The notes below the pieces were generated by a model that worked only from the letters and a program-made list of their open reading frames with translations, was not told the origin of the DNA and made no database searches. From Rhynchopus sp. YZ270_cl-10 (lineage: Eukaryota > Euglenozoa > Diplonemea > Diplonemida > Diplonemidae), in the NCBI GenBank assembly GCA_964035575.1, contig OZ037842.1:1240001-1304000 (forward strand): DNA of 64,000 nt, read 5' to 3'. A program made the position numbers and the translations under genes. Of the stretch, positions 21,802 to 33,103 are shown piece after piece (the first letter of the stretch is position 1; each line of letters starts with the position of its first letter).

Positions 21802-24800
21802 ATGTCACAGGCGGTGACACATGTGGAGCGTGTCGGAGGTGGGTACAGCTATGGTGTGGACACCTCTGGCAGCCCGAGAAGGCCGAAGCCCGTTGCGCCG
21901 AAGGGAGCCGTGTCGTGCGTGGTGAAGGAGTTTGACGCACCCGGTGTGCGTGCCGTGGAGGTGCTCCAGGGTGGTGCCACGATCTGGACTGCTGAGGAGG
22001 ACGGCAGCATCAAGCTCCGCAACGGGTTCACAGGAGAGGTGGCACACACCGTCCCTGCCAAGGGTGCAGGTCTTGTTGAGCGTCTGTACGCCTCCCAGGA
22101 CCTCATGTGGGTTGGTCTCAACGACGGAGGTGTCCGTGTGTACGACCATCTTGTCGTCGAGAACGACTGGCCCTCAGAGTCCGAGCCCGAGAAGCCGCAC
22201 ACAGGCCCCGTCCGTTTCTTCTGCCCCCTCTACGACGACAGCATGCTGTCGGGTTCCACTGATGGTCTCATCATCAAGTGGGCCGGCTCCGATGCGGATG
22301 AGGATGTGTCGCCCTACACCCACGTCTGCAAGTCGTCCGTGTCGACGTCGCTGACCGCCCTCGAAGCCTACAGCACCTTCGTCTTCGCAGGTGACCTGCA
22401 AGGATTCATCTACGTGCTCGACAGCGACACCCTCGAAGTGCTCCGCTCCTTCGAGGCACACCCCAGCGCCACCGTCACCTGCCTCAAGTACATGGACGGC
22501 ATCCTCTTCAGCGGAGGGTCCGACGGTTTCATCCACGCCTGGGCCCAGGTCACCCACCGCGAGCCCGACAGGACCGTCATCGGAGACGAGACCTGGCATG
22601 ACTGTGCGATCCGCAAGCTTGTCGGCGACCCCCGTTCCCACCAGATGTGGAGTGTCGACGAGTCTGGACGTATCCAGAAGTGGGAGTCGACTGCGCCGTT
22701 CGGAACGTATGTCTTTGTTCAACTCTTTTGGGGGGTTTGACAACATTGGTACAAGATTAACTTTGTTTTTGATACTTTTGGGTGGGAAAACTTTACTGAA
22801 AGCTTTGCTCATGTTTACCCTTTGCAATGACACAACACAACAGCCGCAACTCCGGAGGAGAGGAGGGTGAGCCCACGCCGCTTGAGTGCGGACCCTTCCA
22901 CGACCTCACCACCTTCTCGTCATGGGATGCCGTGCGTGTGTGGTCCACTGGATCCAACGGAGCCAACTTCTCGTGGTTCGCGCAGTGGAGCCGTGCCGAG
23001 GAGCAGATGCAGGAGGCCATCGAGTCGATGAACATCATGATCAAGACTGACCAGACGCGTCTCACCACATGGCAGCAGCACATCAACAGGGTATGCATTC
23101 CACGCCTTACATCCCCACACCTCACACCACCCCTCACAGATCAGCGAGATCGACGCACGCAGGAAGCGCAACCTTGCGCACGCCATGGCAGCAAACACCA
23201 GCAAGGGACTGTTGTTCATCTACATGCGCAAGTGGGCGTCGTGGCTGAAGAAGATGCAGGAGATCAAGCGCCGTATGTCTGTCGCGCAGTGCCTTGAGCG
23301 CACCACTGACTCTGGCATCCGCCGTGCGTACTACGACAAGCTGTTCCGCTACAACCGCATCAGCAAGCAGCAGCGCCAAAAGAACGCGATGCTTGAGAAC
23401 ATCCTGTGCACCACGGAGCGTGGTCTTCGCCGCACGTACTGGAAGAAGATCACCCTGTACCGCACGAAGAAGAAGCGTGAGCAGCACCGTCAGGACCTTG
23501 CCGACGCGCTCGTCTCGCAGTCTGACACATACATCCGCAGGGTGTACTACCGTAAGTTCCTCAAGTTCACCGACCGCGCCAAGCTCAGCAAGAAGCGCCA
23601 GCAGGTTGCCGAGGCACTGCTCCGTGCTGCCGACACCACCCTGCAGCGTGTGTACTTCTTCAAGCTCCTCAAGTACCGTCAGTGGGCCAAGCGCCAGGCA
23701 ACACGCCAAAAGCTTGCGGACGCGATGCTGAACACCAACAACCGTGGCATGCAGCGCATCTACTACCTCAAGTTCTGGAAGTGGGGACAGGGGCTCAAGG
23801 CAAAGGAGCACAGCAAGCAGATCTCCAACATGCTTAAGCGCAACGCCGAGCGCAACCTGCTTGCCCTGTACCAGCAGAAGTGCGATGACTGGCTGGCCAA
23901 GCACACGATTGAGACAAAGCAGACTGAGGTCAAGGACAAGACTGAGAAGTACGCGGACCTGCAGGTGCAGGAGGAGGCTGAGCGTGAGCGCATGAAGCGC
24001 ATTGAGGCGCTTGAGCAGATGCGCAGCAAGAGAGATGACCTCAAGAAGAAGCGCGACGCACTCAAGGAGAAGCTCGCCGCCAACAAGGAGGAGAACGAGG
24101 AGCTCAAGAAGCGCATCCTGCAGAAGGCTGCACAGGAGGAGATCAACAAGGCGACCCGCGAGAAGCTGAACGACTGCATGGCAAGACTGAAGGAGATTGC
24201 CCTCAACTTCGACTCCGACCACCAGCACATCATCACCACCACCGACAAATGTATGCATTTTTCACTTTAGGCCACTTTTCGGTTCCGACACACTTTTAAG
24301 TAACCAAGACACAACTTTTTTATTGTTGAATGACCCAGCGGGGTGAAATTTTCTTTGCATCGGATCACAACACAACATTCTACAGGCAAGTCCATCCCCG
24401 TTCACAAGGTCTTCTTGCAGGCACACATGGAGGTTAAGCGTGTTGTCATCCAGACCCTGAAGAAGGAGGTATGCAAAAAAGCAATGTGTTCTGTCACCCA
24501 CCACGCCACTCACAGCTTGAGGAGGGAGAGGAGTGGCCGCTGCACGGAAAGTTCAAGAAGATCGAGAAGTTCATGTACAGCACCATCTGGAAGGCGATCA
24601 AGGTATGTTCCCAAACGCAAACAGCCTTTTCCACCATACTCAGTATTTGAGGACCTGCATCGTGCAGTATACTGCTTTCTAAAGGGTTTGTTGACACAAA
24701 ACATAACACCCCCAACAGACTCTCGTGATCACCTTCGACATCATGACGCTCGTGGACCTTGCAAACCTTGACACCGATGACGAAATTGTCGCAAACGCAG

Positions 24801-25122
24801 AGAACCTGATGCGCCTGTACCTCAACTCTGCACGTTCCAAGGTATGCATCGAGGAGCTACACAAAGACTGTTCTTTGATTTCACGCAGCTGATGCTGCGC
24901 GATTACGAATGGGATCAAGGTGACTAAGCACAGAGAGGCTTAGGATCATCTTATAATTTTTTCTTTTTTTTTGGGGGTGATATTTGAGTACAGAACCCTC
25001 CTGGTGGGGTGGTTGTCGATAACAACTTACAAGTCAATAACAACAAAGCTTACCTTTACTAAACCCAACCACAGAACCGTCAGTCGATTGTTGAGTACAA
25101 GGAAGGTGACGCTGCACTCTAA
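21802..25122 (+). CDS. WD40-repeat protein with SFI1-like helical repeats and coiled coil, 7 exons
   Basis: Exons are 21802-22706, 22844-23090, 23140-24250, 24386-24468, 24516-24602, 24719-24841 and 25075-25122. Every intron is GTATG...CAG and all phases agree, giving 867 residues. Residues 1-350 form a WD40-type propeller (IWTAEEDGSIKLRNG, LSGSTDGLIIKW, LFSGGSDGFIHAW). Residues about 385-640 hold seven helical repeats of about 36 residues with the pattern LL..T..G..R.YY.KL..Y, similar in layout to centrin-binding SFI1 repeats. A Lys/Glu-rich coiled coil follows (about 660-740). Such YY.KL repeats are, to my knowledge, frequent in euglenozoan proteins. A basal-body or axonemal scaffold role is inference. 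Two introns are only 47 and 49 nt, and the last carries a full three-hairpin repeat. Confidence 0.85.
24876..24968 (+). repeat. Three-hairpin repeat, copy in the last intron of the WD40 gene
   Basis: The copy reads GATTTCACGCAGCTGATGCT, then GCGCGATTACGAA, then GGTGACTAAGCACAGAGAGG and CTTAGGATCATC, followed by a T-run. It matches the copy at 40560-40665 over most of its length. Stem CGCAGC-TGAT-GCTGCG and stem CTAAGC...GCTTAG are intact; the middle stem is weak here. Confidence 0.8.
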
Positions 25123-27602
25123 GCAGAAGAAGATGACGAAGAAGAAAATATCACAAGGAAAAAAAAGGGGAAATTTTCAAAAAAATAAAAAAATACAAAG
25201 AATTAAACATCAATGATATAGGTTAGAAGCGAGCTGAGCGTTGTTAGGGAGCACCAGAAACAAAAAAAACAAAAGCAAAAGAATTCTTATAGTGGAACAT
25301 AGTCCTCGTGTGCCCACAACTAATATAACCAAGTTTTCACCAAAAAAAAATCCCTTTCTTACGGTCCAGTCTCTGTCTCAAAGCTGTATCTGTGTATCCC
25401 CGACTTTTTTTTTTGTTCTTGATTTTATTTTTGCTTTTATTTGGGATTTTTCTTTTTTGGGATTTTCTTTTGTTATTTTTTTTTCTTTGTTTTTTTAAAA
25501 TGTGACAAGAGTGCTACCACCCATGTCAAATTTGTTTGGGACGCTTTTCAAAAATGAAGAAAAAGAAGGTGAATCGCGTTGATTTTTTTATCGTTTTTAT
25601 GTAGGTTTGGGGAAATTGCTGTTTGGGGTTTGATTTTATTTTATTTTATTTTTGTGGCGAGTTTTTTTCTCTCTTCCACATCTCTCCCCCCATACCCCCC
25701 GTCTAGTCAAGACAGACATGCTGCAAACTATTTCTGGACGGAGATTTAAAAAAAAAGCAAAAAAGCAAAGAGGATTGATGGTATGAGAGTAGTATAACCT
25801 TTTAAGAGCGAGGAGAAAGTGGATAGTTTTCACAAAAAAAGTGACACCACTTGTTTTTCCCGACCCAATTTTTCAAAAAAAAAAATGTGCGCAAAATCTC
25901 AGTCTCAGGACAGGGCGATTGCTAACAAAATAAAAAAAAGAGTATCCCCAAAAAAAATTTCAAAAAAAAAGTTCAAGGCCGTGACCTTGTGAATCCCCTC
26001 AAAAAAAAAGGGGGGGTTTTTTTTTTGGTAACGTTGTACCCCCTCCACCACCCCCAAAAATACTCTGTCATTTTTTCCATACATCTCCACCTCGATTCCA
26101 CCCCCCCTTTTTTTGAACGTATTTTTATTTTTTACAGATTTGGATAAGAAATTCAAACAAAAAAAAAAACATTGGCAAAAAAAAAAAAAAGAAGACAAAT
26201 AGTAGAGTCAAAAACCGTACAACCTGACGCTGTTTTTTCTTTTTCTTTTTTAAACCAACGATTCTTTCAGGAATTGGATGTTTTTTTTTCTTCCTTTTTT
26301 TTTTTTGCCGAATTTTACTATGTGCGTTGATACCTTGACCCCCCCCCTCTTTTAGTTTTTTGCTTTTTCTTGGGTAATGTCCTGCTGATGACCTATGCGA
26401 GCTTTATTCCGCATCCTTTTTACATGAATACTAAATGCTGGATACACGGGAAAAGTTTGTTGGGGGAAAATGAAGGGAAAAGAGCATTCACTTGGAGGCA
26501 TCACGTGCCGGAAAAAGACAGCAGTAGAGCTGTCCTCTCCAATGCATACGAATTTCAAAAAAAAAACAAAAAAAACATACAGACTATTTCCGAAGAGTTT
26601 TACTTTTAGGCACTTATTTTCGCTTCGTTTCCATCTCTCAGTGTTGCCTTCTCTCTTTATTTCCCGCCACTTTTTTTACTTCCCTGTCCTTGCAGTATAT
26701 TTTTTTGTGCATTTTTTTTGTCTGTGTCGTTGCTGCACACCAAAAAAGAACGGTTCTATTCCTGTGAATTTTCTTTTTTCATTCACAGCATCACATTGTC
26801 ACCCTGCATTGTGTTGTTACTCAAAAGAAATTACAGGATTAGAGCGGGAAAATGAGTTTTTTCTTGACCCTGGTAGATTTTTTTCTTTTTTTCTAAATTT
26901 TCTCTCTGCGCGAATCAAACAGACCAAAGGGTACACAGCAAACCACATTACCTATCACACCCCCCATTGCACTCTCCTGTCGTACTGCATATCTACCTTC
27001 AAAGGCTTAAAGTTGGAAAAAATGGAGCCCCCTTATTTTAACGTTGTAACCCAGTTTGCATATGTTTTTTTTGACAGTAATTTGTGAAAAAGGTGGGGGT
27101 GCAGGTCCTTGTCCCAAAACCACCACCATTTTTTTGGATTTTAGTTGTTCAAAAGAACGCTTGATGCGTTACAATGTAGCACTGCTAAACAAAAAAGAGT
27201 CCCTGGCGAGCAAAAAAACAAGGGGGTGTCAATTGTACAAAGATGGCTCCATTGTTCCAACGATTTTACAAAAAAAAAAGCAACAAAAAACAATAAGGTA
27301 GCAGAGAGACCCCCACAACGAGAAATCTCCTTTTCCAACCACGGATCACTTTTATCCAAGAAAAAACAAAATACCCCCCATTCCCCCCATTATCGTCTTC
27401 CCAACCCCCCTCGTTTGTAAGTCAGTCTTGTAAACAAAAAAGGTTTTTCCTCTTCCATTTTTTCTCCTCTTTTTCCGTTTTCTCCAAACGGTAAGGGTTG
27501 CATTTTCAACTTCTCTTTTCAAGCTAAAACATAACCTTCATAACAGTTACACTTCCCTTTTCCTTTTACACACATTTTTTTTCTTCTTTTTTTAGAAGTT
27601 TC
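25123..27602. other. Large intergenic spacer
   Basis: This is 2.5 kb without a recognisable gene. It is very AT-rich with many A and T runs of 8-14. The open frame at 26470-27087 is dominated by Phe and Ser from T-rich sequence and is not coding by appearance. A T/C tract ending in AG at 27594-27595 provides the leader of the next gene. Confidence 0.6.
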
Positions 27603-28118
27603 ATGTCGAGCCTTGCGGAGTTTACTTGGAATATCAAAATGGGGAGAATTTCATTTGCAAAAGAGTTGTTGGAGGAGGTATTGGCTGGGGAGGACCCAGG
27701 GGAGCATCAGCATTTGGTGAAAGAGGTACGTCAGGTGGTGACGTCGCTGTCGACATGGTCGTTGAAACGACTTTCACCAGGCTCGCGGCAGGAGTTGGTG
27801 ACGATGCTGCGTACCCTTCACTGCACAGTGGACGCCGCAGCACTGCAGTTCGCGTGCATCAAAATATGCAATGACCCCCTCCCCGATGCCACCCGCTACG
27901 ATCTCGCCCAAACCCTCCTCTCCTGCAGCAAACCCAGCAACGCTCTAGAATGCATCTGCATTTCCATCAAAATGAGCCCCACAGTTCCCACCATTCCCAT
28001 CCATCGCTGGTACGCCCTCAAGGCAGAAGCGTTGAACCACCTTGAGAAAACCTCAAACAAAAAATCCGAATACCGTGCCAAAGCAGCGGAATTAACCGGA
28101 GCGAGGTACTTAGGGTAA
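27603..28118 (+). CDS. Small helical (TPR-like) hypothetical protein, 171 aa
   Basis: I do not recognise this gene. It is a single exon of 171 codons, and the ATG lies 7 nt after the AG of a strong T/C tract, which decides the start. The protein is almost entirely alpha-helical by pattern, with paired helices such as ISFAKELLEEVLAG, DLAQTLLSCSKPSNALECIC and RWYALKAEALNHLEK, which resemble TPR-like solenoid repeats. There is no signal peptide or membrane segment. It is followed after about 190 nt by the next gene, the tightest spacing in this part of the window. Confidence 0.65.
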   Translation: MSSLAEFTWNIKMGRISFAKELLEEVLAGEDPGEHQHLVKEVRQVVTSLSTWSLKRLSPGSRQELVTMLRTLHCTVDAAALQFACIKICNDPLPDATRYDLAQTLLSCSKPSNALECICISIKMSPTVPTIPIHRWYALKAEALNHLEKTSNKKSEYRAKAAELTGARYLG

Positions 28119-28309
28119 ATAAGGGGGGGTCTAGAGTCTCAATATAGCTTTCTCGGGTTCGGCCCTCTTCGAACGTCTCATTTTCTTTTGTCCTTTTGTT
28201 GGCCCATAATTGGGTAAATCTCGCGTCTCAGATAAATAAAGTATCCTCTTTTGTCAATTATCTCCAACCTCCTACATCATTTACAGTACCTAAAAAAAAC
28301 CCTAAAAAA

Positions 28310-31300
28310 ATGGACTCTGGGATCCACCGAACGAGCACAGATCTTGATGAGGTGCTTCAGGTTCTGACGGAGACATCGGACCCTGTGTTGCGGTCTGTGG
28401 CTGTTCCGACGACGTTTCATGTCAATGCACGTGGCGTTATTGACAGGGTGTACACACATACTAAGGCGGAGGGTGTGACTGCCACGGAGCTGCCTTACCC
28501 ACCTGGTGCGGAGGAGGTGTTTGGGATGTTCGGTGTGCACGACGTGCCTGCCTTATCTGCTGAGGATTTGCCCCCGGAGGAGGGAACGGGGCAGGTGCTG
28601 GGTGGGCTCGACGTGGTGGCAGTGTTCACGACCACGACGCCACAGATAAGCATTGACTTTCTCAGCCATGAGCGTCTTGCAGTGTTTCTGCAATCGGCTC
28701 GGCCACCAGGGTTGCTGCAGAAGTACCATAGCTTCTCCGATCACCACAGCATGACGCAGGCCGTGTGGACGCCGTACCTTCTGATAGTGGAGAAGCGTCA
28801 GAGTGCTGCCCACGTGAAAGACCTGAACGTGCCAGTAGGCAGACGCTTTGCAACAGCAGCATCAAAGCACTCCTCGCAGCGTCCCGTCTCGCAGACGTCG
28901 AAGAAGCTCATAGAAGAAGTGTGCAGACGCATGTCCACAGTGTGGTCGGCACGGACGCGGACAGAGACGCATTCAAATGGAAAGACCACAGCGCATATGT
29001 CGTCGGTGATGCGTATAGTCTCCTACTTCAGTTGTCTCCAGCCGCTCACCCTAATGTGCGTCTCCGGCACAGAGTTTCAAGTAAAAAACGTTGAAAAACG
29101 CGCCAAGCTGAACATCTCGCAGCGCTTCTACAATAAAACATATTTCTCTGAGGCAGAGGAAGGGGCTGAGGTGCCGAAGCCGCAGGCACACATCACGAAC
29201 CCTCCGGTGTCGCCGTCGCAGTCGGTGCCAGATGTGTACGACGGTGCGGTGCGTGCAGAGGAGTACCCGAAGGACGTGACAGCGAGCATCTCTGTGAGCC
29301 TCCCCGACGACACGAAGCAGCTGCAGCATGTAGATCTGTTCATGTGCGCGACGCCCAACCAGGCGCAGGCGCCTGATGCGTATCTGCTTCTGAAGACAGG
29401 CGGGGAGGTAGTGCAGACTGTCCCCTCGCAGGAGCCGTGTCCTGCACAGAAGCAGCAGATTTCAAATGCACTTCGTTCTGTGCGTGACATGCAGCAGCAC
29501 GCTCATGCGGTGGACGAGGGTGTGTCGTTCGATGCTCCGAACACGACACACAGCCCTGAAGGCACTATTGTTACCCTCGCGTCAGCGGGATTCACCAACG
29601 GCAACATGCTGCGCATGCGTAAGAAGTACGGCATGGTTGCAGCAGACAACATCCTCATGGGCGACACCAAGCCAGTAGTCGTGACGTGCGGCGATGTCGA
29701 AAAGCTTCCCCGCCCCTCACGCAAGCATATTGTCCACGACGTCACTGTCGTTGGCGCCGCTACCCCTGAAACCTTCCGTACACGCCCGGCCACTGCGCCA
29801 CAGTCAAAACTTCTGTCGTACCTGCAAGAGATGGATGAACAGGAAATGCCGACGTCGTTGCGAGAAATTGCGATGACGCTACCACCACAAGGTGCGTTGC
29901 ACAAGGCAGCCAGCCGCCTCAAGCGACGCCGCGTCGTCTCCGCAAAGGAGAAGCTGCGCATGGCGATCCCCTCCCTCGAGATGGGCAGCCGCTACCCCCT
30001 CCGCATCAAACGCACCAAACCTTCACACACACACACAGCCTCAACAGGCCGCCGCGGCGAGACCTGGGACCAATGTGTGGTGCTCTCCCCCAAGGGCCCC
30101 TCCACAGCCTCCCAGACAACACCAGCACGCTACCCACCTTCCTACGGCGACAGAAACAACCCCCCAACGGTTCTACCGCTACGACCACCCTGCACCCACA
30201 AAGCACACAGCCATTTGGACGATTTGAGCACACGAGATGGGATTTCGACTGCGGGGACACCACAGATTCATATAAAGGAGCCGCACCCACACCTCCACAC
30301 AGGGGATGTAGAGTCGCTGCGGGAGTACGGGGCACAGCAGAGGAGAAAGCTGCGGCAGCTGCTTGAGGTGGGGGGTGCGGAGAGTCCTATCACATCTGTG
30401 GCGCAGTCAGAGGAAGCGGATTCTTCTTATCCGGAGGATGTGAACCGCAAGAGCATAGAACGTGTCGTGCCTAAGGCTAAAGTGTACGACCCCGACAACA
30501 TGCACCACTCTGTGTCGGAGATGCTCCGTGCGCGCCACGCCGCCAAACATAAGTCTGCAGAACGCCGCCGCAGGAAGCGCGTCCAGCAGCTTGACGCAGA
30601 GCTGCTCAACCCGCAGAACTTCTTTTCTGCAAAGGAAAGCAAGGCACCACCGCTGCGGTCATCGCAACGCTACGACTTCCTTGTCACGCTCTTTGGCGAC
30701 GAGCCTCTCGAGAAGGAAAGCGAAAACGACAGCCAGAACGCCTCTGTGCGTGCAGCGGAGGTGGGCATATGCGAGGGACGCCGCCGTCTGGAGGCTGTTG
30801 TGACGAATGCTGCACTTGAACGGAAGAAGCGGTTGGAAGAAACGATGGAGCGCGCTCGCACCCGGAACATTGTGTCAAACATTTACACAAAGGCGCGGGC
30901 AGACGTAACACTACTGCTTGTAGAAGACTTCCTCTACGCAAGCTACTCAAAGAGTCTCTGCATGCGCTCAAAGACTCCCAAGGCATATGCGCGCAAGCTG
31001 CATTCCCCTGTCCACGACAGCGCCTCCCCACGCAACAATATGTGGGATGGGAACGTCCAGTTCTGTTACTTCGTTATCCCAGAGGAACTGCATTCCGTGG
31101 TTTTTCATGTGCACAGTCTGCTGACGGTGCTTGGGTTTGCGCACTCAGAGACAGATGGGGAAGACGAGAATGGACGTTACGGCCTGCCCGATGTGGCGGT
31201 GACAATCGCTGGAGTGCTGACAGAACTCAATGGACTGCGTGTTCTGCTTAACAAAGTTGCGGAGTCGAGTGAGGAAGTCTCTTTGAAGTTGAAACACCTG

Positions 31301-31381
31301 GTCGAGCCCACACCCCTAGAGCATGCTGTGCCATTGTACGAAGCAGTTCTTTCTCTTGCGGAGGAGTTCCATCTTGGGTAG
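28310..31381 (+). CDS. Orphan protein of 1023 aa
   Basis: I do not recognise a family. It is a single exon, and the start at 28310 is chosen because the frame upstream crosses an acceptor-like TTTACAG (28281-28287). The N-terminal 270 residues look globular with beta-strand patterns (VLGGLDVVAVFTTTTPQISI, WTPYLLIVEKRQ). A second globular-looking part spans about 330-500. Residues about 540-790 are rich in Arg, Lys, Pro and Thr and probably disordered, including a histidine/threonine run (KPSHTHTASTG). The C-terminal 230 residues are helical (RRLEAVVTNAALERKKRLEE and onward). There are no membrane segments. Coding character is strong: 1023 codons with C/G-ending usage like its neighbours. Confidence 0.75.
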   Translation: MDSGIHRTSTDLDEVLQVLTETSDPVLRSVAVPTTFHVNARGVIDRVYTHTKAEGVTATELPYPPGAEEVFGMFGVHDVPALSAEDLPPEEGTGQVLGGLDVVAVFTTTTPQISIDFLSHERLAVFLQSARPPGLLQKYHSFSDHHSMTQAVWTPYLLIVEKRQSAAHVKDLNVPVGRRFATAASKHSSQRPVSQTSKKLIEEVCRRMSTVWSARTRTETHSNGKTTAHMSSVMRIVSYFSCLQPLTLMCVSGTEFQVKNVEKRAKLNISQRFYNKTYFSEAEEGAEVPKPQAHITNPPVSPSQSVPDVYDGAVRAEEYPKDVTASISVSLPDDTKQLQHVDLFMCATPNQAQAPDAYLLLKTGGEVVQTVPSQEPCPAQKQQISNALRSVRDMQQHAHAVDEGVSFDAPNTTHSPEGTIVTLASAGFTNGNMLRMRKKYGMVAADNILMGDTKPVVVTCGDVEKLPRPSRKHIVHDVTVVGAATPETFRTRPATAPQSKLLSYLQEMDEQEMPTSLREIAMTLPPQGALHKAASRLKRRRVVSAKEKLRMAIPSLEMGSRYPLRIKRTKPSHTHTASTGRRGETWDQCVVLSPKGPSTASQTTPARYPPSYGDRNNPPTVLPLRPPCTHKAHSHLDDLSTRDGISTAGTPQIHIKEPHPHLHTGDVESLREYGAQQRRKLRQLLEVGGAESPITSVAQSEEADSSYPEDVNRKSIERVVPKAKVYDPDNMHHSVSEMLRARHAAKHKSAERRRRKRVQQLDAELLNPQNFFSAKESKAPPLRSSQRYDFLVTLFGDEPLEKESENDSQNASVRAAEVGICEGRRRLEAVVTNAALERKKRLEETMERARTRNIVSNIYTKARADVTLLLVEDFLYASYSKSLCMRSKTPKAYARKLHSPVHDSASPRNNMWDGNVQFCYFVIPEELHSVVFHVHSLLTVLGFAHSETDGEDENGRYGLPDVAVTIAGVLTELNGLRVLLNKVAESSEEVSLKLKHLVEPTPLEHAVPLYEAVLSLAEEFHLG

Positions 31382-31799
31382 AAATGCGGGAGAGTGAATG
31401 AAGGGAAGGGGGAGGCGACAAAAATCGAATGGCTTTCCAGCCTGCGTCCGAAATAGATGAGACAAAAGAAAGAATGATGCTGCATTTTTTTTTTTTTTTT
31501 TTTGAAAGATGGGACCATTTTTGTTGATCCCTCACCATATACTATCAATTTATTGATTGCATATGATGAAAATACTTTTTTTTGGAGTGAGAGAGCGAGA
31601 ATCGCAACAAAACATCCATCCCCATTGCAGGCGTACACACATAAACCCCCCTTCTCCTCCCTCTCCTTTTTTCATCTACACTTTTTCTTCTCTTTCTTTA
31701 CGTTTCTTTTTACACACACGGTTACCGTATACCTCCCTCTCATTGAAAAATTGTTTCTCTTGATTGCAGTACGTCTGTTGGCACTGGTGTGTTTGAACG
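31382..31799. other. Intergenic spacer
   Basis: About 420 nt without a gene. A long CT-rich stretch ends with TTGATTGCAG at 31760-31769, the likely trans-splice acceptor for the MYND-finger gene. Confidence 0.6.
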
Positions 31800-33103
31800 A
31801 TGCTTCCTGAAGGCCTGGGCTATGAGTGTACATATTGCCGGAAGAGCCAGAGTGGCGAGGGGTTGAAGCCGTGTCCTTGTCTCCAGGTATGGCTATTGCT
31901 CTCTACCCACTCTACCTACCTTTCACTTCCCTCTTTTTAACAGGCATTTTACTGCGGGCGTGAGTGCCAGGTCCAGCATTGGAAGAGACACATTGAAACC
32001 TGCACCATGGCAGGGAAGTATGTATATTTTTTCAAGGTGACTAAGCAAAAGAGGCTGCCACCCACGAGTAGCAATAACACACAAACAAACAAATGACCGA
32101 TGAATAAACCAAAGAATAAGCTAATCAGACTAAGCAAAAGAGGCTTATTAGGTGCATTCCTATAAACCTTTTTTTTGGTTTTCACCGTTGACGATGTTGG
32201 CGTGATACTGCAATGTGTCGTGCTTGTTGTCGATACTACACAACCCACAGGGCCTACCCTAAGAAGGATGCGGAGAGCAGCCAAGGGTCGCAGCAAAACG
32301 CAAACAGCTGCACCTCCAACGGACCTTCCAGCGCATCCTCGCAGTCGGGCTACTCCGAGCATAGGGATGGTCCCCGCGACTCACACAGTATGTCGTTTTT
32401 TGATTTTTTTGTGATTTTGCATTTTTTCCAAACATCATCAAATATCTTAATCATTTCGCAGACGGTCATCCTTCCGGCCACCACCCAGAACCCATCCCAC
32501 CGATGGCAGCACAGAATATGCTTGCCTGCCTGCACCACCTCTTGTATTCCGTTCCCCATCCGGGTATGCTCTCCCCGAACCCCCCTCCTCCTCCACCCTT
32601 TTTACCCCCACCCACTCACAGTCCTCGCCAACGCGATTCTCAGTGTTTCAGAGGAACACCCCGAGATTGGCGACATGCTCTGCCAGCGTATTGACAGAAC
32701 CATCCATGAGTTTCCCCCTAGCCACAGTGCACCCCCGGGGATGATGCCGATGCAACTCCCACCGCCTCCACCGATGCACTACAACCCGCCCCCGGTGCAA
32801 GCTGCTCCTGGGTTGGTGCCTGGAAACGGTAAGGGAGCTGTGTTGCATGGGGTCGCACAGAGACGTGGCCGTGGTACTACTGAGACAGAGCTCTGCACAA
32901 AGCACAACATACCCCGCTCAAAGCGTCACCTCCAGCAGGCCAACATGGGGGGATACGAATGTGTACTAGGTTACCACTGCCTCGAGCCCAGCCCCACGCA
33001 GACGCAAGACTCTGCATATGACATACCCCAAGGCGCAGTGCCCCCACTCCAAGCAATACCACAGCTCGAAGCCCAAGTGCCTGCTGGCATTCCTGCTTCA
33101 TAG
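31800..33103 (+). CDS. MYND zinc-finger protein with a second C-x2-H / C-x5-C zinc motif, 5 exons
   Basis: Exons are 31800-31886, 31944-32017, 32251-32387, 32462-32563 and 32622-33103; all four introns are GTATG...CAG, phases agree, and the product has 293 residues. Residues 10-50 form a MYND finger: C-x2-C (CTYC), C-x-C (CPC), then YCGRECQVQHWKRHIETC. A Ser/Asn/Gln-rich linker follows, then a helix (MAAQNMLACLHHLLYS), a Pro/Met-rich segment, and an RGRG stretch leading into a second probable zinc site (CTKH...YECVLGYHC, spacing C-x2-H-x18-C-x5-C). That second pattern resembles small fingers I associate with kinetoplastid RNA-binding proteins. MYND domains usually bind proline-rich partners. 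A role in mRNA regulation is inference. Intron 2 carries two partial CTAAG-hairpin copies. Confidence 0.85.
32033..32165 (+). repeat. Two partial CTAAG-hairpin repeat copies in a MYND-gene intron
   Basis: CAAGGTGACTAAGCAAAAGA then GGCTGCC (32033-32060), and AGACTAAGCAAAAGAGGCTT then ATTAGGTGCATTCC (32127-32162). Both lie inside the 233-nt intron 32018-32250, and the second is followed by a T-run. They match the last hairpin of the three-hairpin repeat. Confidence 0.65.

Noticed and set aside
25123-27602. Search for a hidden gene in the 2.5-kb spacer
   Set aside because: Only T/A-rich frames dominated by Phe, Lys and Ser occur, with no domain-like pattern on either strand.
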